Source of the DNA: an uncultured Alphaproteobacteria bacterium
GTDB taxonomy: Bacteria > Pseudomonadota > Alphaproteobacteria > Rhodobacterales > Rhodobacteraceae
Direction: 5' to 3'
DNA: 5,172 nucleotides
Assembly: GCA_929200295.1 (NCBI GenBank)
Contig: CAKMZE010000094.1
Span: 3,918 to 9,089, forward strand
The position numbers were made by a program, and so were the translations under genes. This document shows positions 1 to 5,172 of the stretch, piece after piece (positions within the stretch are counted from its first letter, which is position 1; every line of letters starts with the position of its first letter). The notes beneath the pieces are model-generated. The model ran no database searches, was not told the DNA's origin, and saw only the letters and a program-made list of their open reading frames with translations.

Positions 1-642
1 CACCTCAACATGGCGCGCGCGCATGATCATCTTTTCCAGATAACCCTCACCATTGCCAAAGGCGGCTTCGGCCTCGCGCCGCCCTTCGAGAACCTTATCT
101 TCTAATTCATCCTCAGACATGATCGGGCGCATGCCACGGCCACCGCCACCCCATGAGGCCTTGAGCATCAGCGGATAGCCAACCTCGGCGGCTTGCTTTT
201 TAATGAGTGCCATATCATCGCCCAAGACATCGGTCGCGGGGATCACGGGCACGCCAGCTGTAATGGCTACCTGACGGGCCGAGGCCTTGTCACCCAAGGC
301 ACGCATGGTATCGGCTTTGGGGCCGATAAAGGCGATGCCATTGGCGGCACATGCATCTACAAAATCGGGGTTTTCTGACAGCAAACCGTAGCCGGGATGG
401 ATCGCATCCGCCTTGGCCATTTTGGCCACGCGGATAATTTCGTCGATGCTGAGGTAGGCGGCAACGGGGCCCAACCCCTCACCTATGCGGTAGGCTTCAT
501 CGGCTTTAAAGCGGTGCAGGCCTAATTTGTCTTCTTCGGCGAATACGGCGACGGTTTTCTTGCCCATTTCATTCGCGGCACGCATGATACGGATTGCGAT
601 TTCTCCGCGATTAGCGATGAGAATCTTTTGAAATTCGGGCAT
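1..642 (-). CDS. pyc: Pyruvate carboxylase, N-terminal part (biotin carboxylase domain), truncated by window edge
   Basis: Pyruvate carboxylase is a biotin-dependent cytosolic enzyme that carboxylates pyruvate to oxaloacetate using ATP and bicarbonate, an anaplerotic step. Only the first 214 codons are present; family members are about 1,150 residues, so the rest lies left of position 1. Visible features are the biotin-carboxylase N-terminal motif NRGEIAIRIMRAA (11-23), IHPGYGLLSEN (81-91), FIGPK (105-109), GDKASAR with K119, the ATP-grasp lysine K161, the glycine-rich loop GGGGRGM (165-171), E203 and H211. The segment AEEDKLGLHRFKADEAYRIG (35-54) is what points to pyruvate carboxylase rather than the biotin-carboxylase subunit of acetyl- or propionyl-CoA carboxylase; this distinction is from memory of the families. 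The ATG at 642 is well supported because MPEFQKILIANRGE begins the conserved fold and a GGAG lies 7 nt upstream. The gene follows the hydroxy-acid dehydrogenase after 78 bp and may be cotranscribed with it. Confidence 0.93.
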   Translation of the reverse strand, partial: MPEFQKILIANRGEIAIRIMRAANEMGKKTVAVFAEEDKLGLHRFKADEAYRIGEGLGPVAAYLSIDEIIRVAKMAKADAIHPGYGLLSENPDFVDACAANGIAFIGPKADTMRALGDKASARQVAITAGVPVIPATDVLGDDMALIKKQAAEVGYPLMLKASWGGGGRGMRPIMSEDELEDKVLEGRREAEAAFGNGEGYLEKMIMRARHVEV

Positions 643-648
643 AGAAAA

Positions 649-653
649 TCTCC
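649..653 (-). promoter_or_regulatory. Ribosome binding site of pyc
   Basis: On the minus strand GGAGA precedes the pyc ATG, with 7 nt between GGAG and the start codon. It is the clearest Shine-Dalgarno in the window and fixes the pyc start. The surrounding 78 bp gap (643-720) shows no convincing hairpin plus T-run, so read-through from the upstream dehydrogenase gene is possible. Confidence 0.7.
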
Positions 654-720
654 ATTTTGCAGATGCGGCATTCTTAGGGGCTAATGATGCTGAGGTAAAG
701 CAAGCAAGATAGAGAAATTG

Positions 721-1863
721 TTAACGATTGCTGGGGGTAAAGAGCTTTTGTGGCAGATCTGACAGCGATTTTGCGCCGATCTGGCCCATATTGGCGGTCA
801 AATCCTGCCGCAGGATATCAACCACATGCGCAGCACCTGGCGTACCCATAGCGCCCAAGCCATAATGAAACGCGCGGCCTAACATCACGAAATTTGCACC
901 CAAAGCAAATGCGCGCAAAATATCGAGCCCACCGGACACGCCACTGTCCAATATCAGTGGAAGCGTCGTTGCGGCCCGGATCGCAGGGAGAGCCTCAATC
1001 GTGGCGGGGCTTGCATCAAATTGACGGCCTGCGTGGTTGCTGATCCAAAGCGCGTCAGCGCCTGCCTTTTCTATCGCGGGGGCATCTTTGGCATCCAAAA
1101 CGCCTTTGACGATTAGATGACCGTCCCATTCGTCGCGTAGTTTTGTCAGATAGCTCCAATCCGGCGAGGTGCGCAGGAGATAGCCGATATGTGCGTTCGA
1201 CGGCAGTCTCTCTTTTTGATTGGCATAGCTATCCATCAGCTTCATGCGCGGCATGCCGGTTTTGCCGATCCCCATAAGCCAAGCAGGACAGCGCGCGGCT
1301 TGCAATGCGAGCCTTGGCGTCAAACGTGGGGGCTGTTGCAAGCCACCGCGCGTTTGCCGTTCTCTGCGCGACGCAACAGGCACATCAACCGTGAGCACGA
1401 GCGTATGAAACCCAGCCGCTTTGGCGCGGCCAAGGATATCGGCACGGATGTCCGGGTCGCGTGGCGGGTAAATCTGAAACCAGCCTTGCCCACCATGATG
1501 CTCGGCCACATCCTCGGGCGTTTGGGTGGCAACTGTTGAAAGCGTATAGGGAATATGTTCGCGGGCTGCGGTTTGCGCCAAAATCTGTTCCGCACCCGGC
1601 CAGATCAACCCGGACATCCCCACTGGGGCAATACCAAATGGCAATTGGTAATCACGGCCCAGAAATGATGTCGCGAGATCCGGCGTGAATTCCCCATGCA
1701 GGATCGAAGGTTGCAGTAACACCTCATCCAGCTTGCGCCGATTGCGGTCCAAAGTGGCTTCTTCTCCGGTGCCGCTATCGAGATATTCCCAGACAAAATG
1801 CGGGATACGCTTGCGTGCAGCAGATTTGAGATCAGAGATCGCAGGATAGGTATTATGGCTCAT
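721..1863 (-). CDS. FMN-dependent alpha-hydroxy-acid dehydrogenase (L-lactate dehydrogenase / LldD-like)
   Basis: A complete 380-residue member of the FMN-dependent alpha-hydroxy-acid oxidase/dehydrogenase family (LldD, glycolate oxidase, mandelate dehydrogenase), which oxidises an L-2-hydroxy acid to the 2-oxo acid. The length is normal and the TIM-barrel motifs appear in order: WEYLDSG with Y27, APVGMSG (79-85), STVATQTPEDVA (109-120), FQIY with Q130 and Y132, TVD-SRRER with D160 and R167, VKGV with K253, SNHAGRQFD with catalytic-type H277 and R280, LDSGVSGGLD (305-314), and MLGR ending at R330. By spacing these match the catalytic and FMN-contacting residues of spinach glycolate oxidase (Tyr24, Tyr129, Asp157, Arg164, Lys230, His254, Arg257). 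The arginine after DSGV/DGGV in well-studied members is Ser310 here. No signal peptide or membrane segment is evident. The start at 1863 matches the family N-terminus, though only a weak GGTAAG precedes it. Substrate (lactate, glycolate or other) cannot be fixed from sequence, so no symbol is given. The gene lies upstream of pyc and divergent from uvrD. Confidence 0.88.
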   Translation of the reverse strand: MSHNTYPAISDLKSAARKRIPHFVWEYLDSGTGEEATLDRNRRKLDEVLLQPSILHGEFTPDLATSFLGRDYQLPFGIAPVGMSGLIWPGAEQILAQTAAREHIPYTLSTVATQTPEDVAEHHGGQGWFQIYPPRDPDIRADILGRAKAAGFHTLVLTVDVPVASRRERQTRGGLQQPPRLTPRLALQAARCPAWLMGIGKTGMPRMKLMDSYANQKERLPSNAHIGYLLRTSPDWSYLTKLRDEWDGHLIVKGVLDAKDAPAIEKAGADALWISNHAGRQFDASPATIEALPAIRAATTLPLILDSGVSGGLDILRAFALGANFVMLGRAFHYGLGAMGTPGAAHVVDILRQDLTANMGQIGAKSLSDLPQKLFTPSNR

Positions 1864-1952
1864 TTTCTTACCGTAATGCGGAGGGAAGGGAGACTACAAG
1901 AGCTGTCGTATGAGGCGGGCCAAATGCTTTGTAAAGGCAAATGTAAATGCAG

Positions 1953-1981
1953 TGAACACAAAGAGAACAGAGGGGTTTTAT
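1953..1981 (+). promoter_or_regulatory. Weak candidate sigma-70 promoter for uvrD
   Basis: TGAACA (1953-1958) and TTTTAT (1976-1981) are separated by 17 bp, and each matches four of six consensus positions. Position and overlap with the LexA box are plausible, but the hexamers alone are weak. Transcription would begin near 1988, giving a leader of about 20-25 nt before the ATG at 2011. Confidence 0.25.
1954..1968 (-). promoter_or_regulatory. Candidate LexA-binding SOS box upstream of uvrD
   Basis: The plus strand carries GAAC, seven bases, then GAAC; read on the minus strand this is GTTCTCTTTGTGTTC. That exactly matches the direct-repeat operator GTTC-N7-GTTC known for LexA of Alphaproteobacteria, as opposed to the palindromic CTG-N10-CAG of E. 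coli. It ends 42 nt upstream of the uvrD ATG at 2011 and overlaps a weak promoter candidate, the usual place for a repressor site. uvrD is a classical SOS gene in E. coli, which supports the functional reading. The box is about 90 bp from the start of the divergent dehydrogenase gene, so it more likely serves uvrD. LexA binding is inferred, not shown. Confidence 0.7.
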
Positions 1982-2010
1982 TGTACGCGCAATCTCGGTA
2001 CACAGAACGT

Positions 2011-4404
2011 ATGAGCGGTTTTTCGGATGAAGAGGCCTTTGAGGCTGCAAATATACCCCTGTCCCAGCGGGCGATGGGCGCGCGTGCGACGCTTGACTTG
2101 CATGATTTGAACCCAGCACAGCGCGAAGCTGTCGAAACGCTGGAAGGCCCGGTGCTAATGCTCGCAGGGGCAGGGACGGGCAAGACCAAGGCGTTGACAG
2201 CACGGATCGCGCATTTGCTGATGTCAGGGGCGGCACGGCCCAATGAAATCTTGGCTGTGACCTTTACCAATAAAGCCGCGCGCGAGATGAAGAGCCGCGT
2301 AGGCAGCATGCTGGGCGAGGCGGTCGAAGGCATACCTTGGCTTGGTACGTTTCACTCTGTTTGTGCCAAGCTCTTGCGCCGCCATGCAGAGCTTGTCGGG
2401 TTAAAGTCGAACTTTACGATTTTGGACAGTGATGATCAGCTGCGTCTTTTGAAGCAACTGGTTGTGGCCGAAGGGATTGATGACAAACGTTGGCCTGCAC
2501 GGATGCTCGCGGGGATCATTGATGGCTGGAAGAACAAGGCGCTGACACCGCAAAACATCCCGGTTTCTGAGGCCGGCGCATATGACCAAAAAGCTGTGCC
2601 GCTATACGCGGCATACCAACAACGGCTTAAGGATTTAAACGCTGTCGATTTCGGCGATATCCTATTGCATATGGTGGTGATTTTTCAAAACCACCCCGAT
2701 GTGCTGGCGCAATACCAACGCTGGTTTCGCTACATCCTCGTGGATGAGTATCAAGACACCAACGTTGCGCAATATCTCTGGCTGCGGTTGCTCGCGGCAG
2801 AGCATAAAAATATCTGTTGTGTGGGCGATGACGATCAGTCGATCTATGGCTGGCGCGGGGCCGAGGTGGGCAATATCCTGCGGTTTGAGCAGGATTTTCC
2901 TGGTGCTCATGTGGTGCGGCTTGAGCAAAATTACCGCTCAACCCCGCATATCCTAGGTGCTGCATCCGGCGTGATCGCGGGTAATAAGGGCCGCCTTGGC
3001 AAGGCGCTTTGGACCGCAGAAACCAACGGTGAAAAGGTGCGCCTCATCGGCCATTGGGATGGCGAGGAAGAGGCCCGCTGGATTGGCGATGAGATCGAGG
3101 CAATGCAGCGCGGCACGCGTGGGTTGCCCCCGATATCGCTGGATCATATGGCGATCCTCGTGCGCGCCTCACATCAGATGCGCAGTTTTGAGGATCGGTT
3201 TCTCACAATTGGTCTGCCCTACCGGGTCATCGGGGGACCACGCTTTTATGAACGCATGGAGATCCGCGATGCGATGGCCTATTTCCGGCTCGCGGTCTCA
3301 CCCGATGATGATCTCGCCTTTGAACGGATCGTAAATACCCCCAAACGCGGCTTGGGCGATAAGGCTGTGCAGACTATTCAGCGTACGGCGCGGTCAAATG
3401 GTGTCTCTTTGGTGGAAGGTGCGCGATTGGTGTGCTCGGGCAAGCTTTTGGGTGGCAAAGGTCTGCGCGAGCTGACTGTATTGGTGCAGGGTCTCGACCG
3501 TTGGCATGGGCAGGTTTTGGCAGAGGCGGACACCCATGTGGAGCTTGCCGAGATGATCCTCGATGAGAGCGGCTACACTGGATTTTGGCAAAACGACAAA
3601 ACACCCGAGGCACCGGGACGGCTGGAAAACCTCAAGGAGCTTGTGAAAGCGCTAGAGAATTTCGAAAACCTGCAAGGGTTTCTCGAGCATGTGTCATTGA
3701 TCATGGACAATGAGACCGAAGAGGCCGGTGAAAAGGTCAGTATCATGACCTTGCACGCGGCCAAGGGGCTTGAATTTCCGGCGGTGTTCTTACCCGGCTG
3801 GGAAGATGGGTTGTTTCCATCGCAACGCTCTATGGATGAAAGCGGGCTTAAAGGGCTCGAAGAAGAACGGCGCCTTGCCTATGTGGGCATTACCCGCGCA
3901 GAAGAGCTTTGTACCATCAGCTTTGCGGCAAACAGGCGCGTGTACGGGCAATGGCAATCGGCAATGCCGTCGCGGTTTATTGATGAGCTGCCCGAAGAGC
4001 ATGTTGAGGTGCTCACCCCGCCGGGGCTTTATGGTGGTGGCTATGGGGCAGCGGGGATGGCGGCGTCAGCCTCGCCCAGCGTGATGGCAGGGGCGGGCTC
4101 TGATCTACACCAAAAGGCGGCTGATGCGAACGTGTATAATTCACCCGGTTGGCGGCGCTTACAGGTCCGTGGCCAGACCCATGGGCTGACCGCCCCGGCA
4201 AAGGCACGGCATGTGACGATTGATCTGGATGCGGTTAGCGCCTTTACCATCGGGGACCGGGTTTTCCACCAGAAATTTGGCTACGGCGAAGTCATGGGGA
4301 TCGAGGGCGATAAGCTCGAGATCGAGTTTGATAAAGCCGGGTCGAAACATGTTGTCGCACGCTTTGTCGTGACCGCCGCACAAGCTGATGACGTGCCGTT
4401 CTAA
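2011..4404 (+). CDS. uvrD: UvrD/PcrA-type superfamily 1 DNA helicase (Rep/UvrD family, C-terminal Tudor-like domain)
   Basis: An ATP-dependent 3'-5' DNA helicase acting in nucleotide excision repair, mismatch repair and removal of blocked complexes. The 797-residue protein carries every SF1A motif in order: Q-motif LNPAQREAV (33-41), Walker A AGAGTGKT (52-59), motif Ia TFTNKAAREM (84-93), GTFHS (112-116), Walker B LVDEYQDT (243-250), motif III VGDDDQSIYGWRGA (271-284), motif IV LEQNYRS with R309, motif V MTLHAAKGLEFP (579-590) and motif VI YVGITRAEE (624-632). A Gly/Ala-rich linker (about 671-700) leads to a Tudor-like domain, GDRVFHQKFGYGEV (748-761) onward, which in UvrD/PcrA contacts RNA polymerase. 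Length is slightly above that of E. coli UvrD (720), as expected with the longer linker. The ATG at 2011 is chosen because the acidic MSGFSDEEAF N-terminus resembles relatives from memory, although it lacks a Shine-Dalgarno. In-frame alternatives are TTG 1981 (GAGGGG 5 nt upstream) and ATG 1924 (GAGG 8 nt upstream). A candidate LexA box lies upstream. Confidence 0.95.
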   Translation: MSGFSDEEAFEAANIPLSQRAMGARATLDLHDLNPAQREAVETLEGPVLMLAGAGTGKTKALTARIAHLLMSGAARPNEILAVTFTNKAAREMKSRVGSMLGEAVEGIPWLGTFHSVCAKLLRRHAELVGLKSNFTILDSDDQLRLLKQLVVAEGIDDKRWPARMLAGIIDGWKNKALTPQNIPVSEAGAYDQKAVPLYAAYQQRLKDLNAVDFGDILLHMVVIFQNHPDVLAQYQRWFRYILVDEYQDTNVAQYLWLRLLAAEHKNICCVGDDDQSIYGWRGAEVGNILRFEQDFPGAHVVRLEQNYRSTPHILGAASGVIAGNKGRLGKALWTAETNGEKVRLIGHWDGEEEARWIGDEIEAMQRGTRGLPPISLDHMAILVRASHQMRSFEDRFLTIGLPYRVIGGPRFYERMEIRDAMAYFRLAVSPDDDLAFERIVNTPKRGLGDKAVQTIQRTARSNGVSLVEGARLVCSGKLLGGKGLRELTVLVQGLDRWHGQVLAEADTHVELAEMILDESGYTGFWQNDKTPEAPGRLENLKELVKALENFENLQGFLEHVSLIMDNETEEAGEKVSIMTLHAAKGLEFPAVFLPGWEDGLFPSQRSMDESGLKGLEEERRLAYVGITRAEELCTISFAANRRVYGQWQSAMPSRFIDELPEEHVEVLTPPGLYGGGYGAAGMAASASPSVMAGAGSDLHQKAADANVYNSPGWRRLQVRGQTHGLTAPAKARHVTIDLDAVSAFTIGDRVFHQKFGYGEVMGIEGDKLEIEFDKAGSKHVVARFVVTAAQADDVPF

Positions 4405-5000
4405 TGGCTTAAGAGCGGATAAAGCGAGAGCAAGAGTAGCGTTGCCATCGTGACGTTGAAAATACGTAGCCGTTTGGGCGTTCCTAAGAAACGGCGTAGC
4501 TGCACGCCCATTGTTGTCCAGATCGTGATCGACGGGAAATTCGTCATGGCGAAGACGGCCGCTACTAAAGCGGCCCCTGCAAGAATGCCGTAGCTTTCAG
4601 GCGCATAGCCACTGATCGCTGTGATCGCCATAAACCATGCCTTGGGATTGACCCATTGAAAGGCCGCGGCTTGTAGAAATGTGAACGGCTTCCCGACAAC
4701 CTTGTCAGCATGCACCGGGACGGCTGTGGCGATCTTCCACGCGAGCCACGTCATATAGGCGGCACTCATGATCTTCATGATGGTGTTGAGCGCTGGATAC
4801 ATATCAAACATACGCAGCAAAAACACGCCGACCATAATGACCATAAACGAATGCCCAATCGAAATACCCAGCATATGCGGGAGGGAGCGCCGAAACCCGT
4901 AATTCGCACCAGAGGCCATAAGCATTAGGTTATTAGGGCCTGGTGTGATTGAGCTGACAAAGGCAAATTGGATCAGCAAGAAAAGTGTAACATTATCCAT
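4401..5000 (-). CDS. LysE/RhtB-family amino-acid exporter
   Basis: A complete 199-residue inner-membrane protein of the LysE/RhtB (RhtB, EamB/YfiK) family, which exports amino acids or their derivatives using the proton-motive force. Length is typical (about 200-210). Family signatures are ITPGPNN (18-24) in the first helix, GISIGH (45-50), the AAYMTWLAWKIA stretch (80-91) and WVNPKAW (116-122). About six hydrophobic segments can be drawn: roughly 5-27, 42-63, 68-92, 108-130, 136-161 and 180-197. The LAWKIA motif and general layout recall EamB (cysteine/O-acetylserine exporter), but the substrate cannot be assigned. ATG 5000 is the first start in frame; a stop codon lies four codons upstream. 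The nearest Shine-Dalgarno, GGAGG at 5025-5021, is 20 nt away, too far for normal use. The gene is divergent from an Lrp/AsnC-type regulator, a common arrangement for this exporter family, and its stop codon overlaps the uvrD stop. Confidence 0.92.
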   Translation of the reverse strand: MDNVTLFLLIQFAFVSSITPGPNNLMLMASGANYGFRRSLPHMLGISIGHSFMVIMVGVFLLRMFDMYPALNTIMKIMSAAYMTWLAWKIATAVPVHADKVVGKPFTFLQAAAFQWVNPKAWFMAITAISGYAPESYGILAGAALVAAVFAMTNFPSITIWTTMGVQLRRFLGTPKRLRIFNVTMATLLLLSLYPLLSH

Positions 5001-5008
5001 AAAACGAT

Positions 5009-5014
5009 ATTATA
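5009..5014 (-). promoter_or_regulatory. Perfect TATAAT -10 hexamer in front of the exporter gene
   Basis: On the minus strand TATAAT ends 8 nt before the ATG at 5000. No good -35 is visible 16-18 bp upstream (the region reads CAATTT), as expected for an activator-dependent promoter. If used, transcription would begin within a few bases of the start codon, giving a leaderless or nearly leaderless mRNA. A GGAGGAAA at 5025-5018 would then lie outside the transcript. It may be a chance match in an AT-rich stretch. Confidence 0.35.
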
Positions 5015-5034
5015 CGGTTTCCTCCACAATGAAA

Positions 5035-5063
5035 TTGCTAATATTTTGTACGTATTGTAATAT
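5035..5063 (+). promoter_or_regulatory. Candidate promoter of the Lrp/AsnC-family gene
   Basis: TTGCTA (5035-5040) and TAATAT (5058-5063) are separated by 17 bp; each matches four of six sigma-70 consensus positions. A transcript from it would start about 5070, only a few bases before the first ATG at 5073, where no Shine-Dalgarno is visible. Confidence 0.33.
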
Positions 5064-5069
5064 GCGCAA
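5035..5069. promoter_or_regulatory. Imperfect inverted repeat, candidate operator of the Lrp-type regulator
   Basis: TTGCTAATATT (5035-5045) and AATATGCGCAA (5059-5069) are inverted repeats matching at 9 of 11 positions, separated by 13 bp and centred at 5052. They lie in the 72 bp gap between the divergent exporter and regulator genes. Lrp/AsnC proteins bind AT-rich imperfect palindromes and commonly control their own gene and the divergent neighbour. The arms coincide with the candidate -35 and -10 of the regulator gene, which would suit autoregulation. Binding is inferred from position and symmetry only. Confidence 0.4.
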
Positions 5070-5072
5070 CAT

Positions 5073-5172
5073 ATGATGGTTAATGACCCCATTAACGCGC
5101 GGATATTGCGCGAATTGCATGCTGATGGGCGGATGAGCAATTTGACCCTTGCGGAACGCGTAGGGCTGTCGC
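5073..5172 (+). CDS. Lrp/AsnC-family transcriptional regulator, N-terminal fragment truncated by window edge
   Basis: The first 33 codons of a probable Lrp/AsnC-family DNA-binding regulator. Family members are about 150-160 residues and end with a RAM ligand-binding domain that senses amino acids; that part lies right of the window. The visible peptide has the family N-terminal pattern: DPINARILRELHADGRMSN (5-23), the first helix of the winged helix-turn-helix with its DGR turn, followed by LAERVGLS (26-33), which opens the helix-turn-helix. The frame is closed by a TAA at 5058-5060, so the start must be ATG 5073 or the adjacent ATG 5076; no Shine-Dalgarno precedes either. It is divergent from the LysE-family exporter, so it probably controls that gene in response to an amino acid. 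Identification rests on a short stretch, but the match is characteristic and the context agrees. Confidence 0.85.
   Translation, partial: MMVNDPINARILRELHADGRMSNLTLAERVGLS

Larger units (their letters stand above)
1864..2010. other. Divergent intergenic region between the dehydrogenase gene and uvrD
   Basis: These 147 bp must hold the promoters for both divergent genes. The clear element is a GAAC-N7-GAAC repeat at 1954-1968. Towards the minus-strand gene, two TTTACA hexamers (1947-1942 and 1935-1930) lie 12 bp apart. The second could act as a -35 with a poor -10 (CATACG, 1912-1907) after 17 bp, which is weak. The uvrD frame stays open across this region but encodes a Cys/Lys-rich stretch with no recognised domain, so I treat it as noncoding. 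Confidence 0.6.

Noticed and set aside
193..378. Plus-strand 61-codon frame inside pyc
   Set aside because: It is a shadow of the biotin-carboxylase coding sequence.
643..720. Rho-independent terminator between the dehydrogenase and pyc
   Set aside because: Short complementary pieces around GCATC/GATGC exist, but there is no stable stem followed by a T-run on the minus strand.
1189..1688. Plus-strand open frames opposite the dehydrogenase (116 and 75 codons)
   Set aside because: They are antisense to conserved motifs of the dehydrogenase, with no ribosome binding context or recognisable product.
1930..1947. Repeated TTTACA (minus strand, 12 bp apart) as an activator site or strong -35 for the dehydrogenase gene
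   Set aside because: Only two short copies in an AT-rich stretch, and no good -10 at proper spacing; it may be chance.
1798..2010. N-terminal extension of the helicase reading frame back to ATG 1798, encoding a Cys/Lys-rich stretch (MLCKGKCKCSEH)
   Set aside because: It would overlap the start of the divergent dehydrogenase gene, encodes nothing recognisable, and would bury the LexA box. The conserved helicase begins near 2011.
1860..2333. Minus-strand open frames opposite the uvrD start (157 and 122 codons)
   Set aside because: They lie antisense to a clearly coding helicase, their products resemble no family I know, and they cross the control region. They are frame shadows.
4021..4110. 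Low-complexity Gly/Ala/Ser stretch in UvrD as an insertion or frameshift
   Set aside because: The frame is intact and the stretch lies where the UvrD core joins the Tudor-like domain, a naturally variable linker.
1..5172. Mobile element, CRISPR array, tRNA/rRNA, phage or a novel defence system
   Set aside because: No transposase, terminal repeats, spaced repeats or RNA-gene signatures were seen. All gene space is explained by housekeeping or transport families, and the UvrD helicase has no nuclease or defence partner beside it.

Overview
The window reads as ordinary chromosomal DNA from an alphaproteobacterium, most likely a marine member of the Rhodobacterales (Roseobacter group). This rests on recalled family resemblance: the N-terminus of pyruvate carboxylase, the long alphaproteobacterial UvrD with a C-terminal Tudor-like domain, and an FMN-dependent hydroxy-acid dehydrogenase with the DSGVxGG signature. 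An alphaproteobacterial-type LexA box (GTTC-N7-GTTC) agrees. No database search was possible.

Layout: (1) positions 1-642, minus strand, hold the first 214 codons of pyruvate carboxylase (pyc), which runs off the left edge. (2) Positions 721-1863, minus strand, hold a complete 380-residue FMN-dependent alpha-hydroxy-acid (lactate-type) dehydrogenase. It lies 78 bp upstream of pyc in the same direction, with no visible terminator between them. (3) Positions 1864-2010 are a 147 bp divergent intergenic region containing a perfect direct repeat that matches the alphaproteobacterial SOS box. (4) Positions 2011-4404, plus strand, hold a complete UvrD/PcrA-type superfamily 1 DNA helicase. (5) Positions 4401-5000, minus strand, hold a LysE/RhtB-family amino-acid exporter whose stop codon overlaps that of uvrD tail to tail. 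(6) Positions 5001-5072 are a compact AT-rich divergent control region with an imperfect 11 bp dyad and promoter-like hexamers. (7) Positions 5073-5172, plus strand, hold the start of an Lrp/AsnC-family regulator, cut by the right edge.

Three modules are suggested. The first is carbon metabolism: the dehydrogenase could feed pyruvate to pyruvate carboxylase if its substrate is lactate, which is not proven. The second is DNA repair: uvrD is probably under LexA control. The third is an exporter paired with a divergent Lrp-type regulator that probably senses the exported amino acid. I see no mobile element, RNA gene, CRISPR array or clearly novel system. The most informative observations are in the two divergent intergenic regions: the LexA box, and the dyad with possibly leaderless transcripts.
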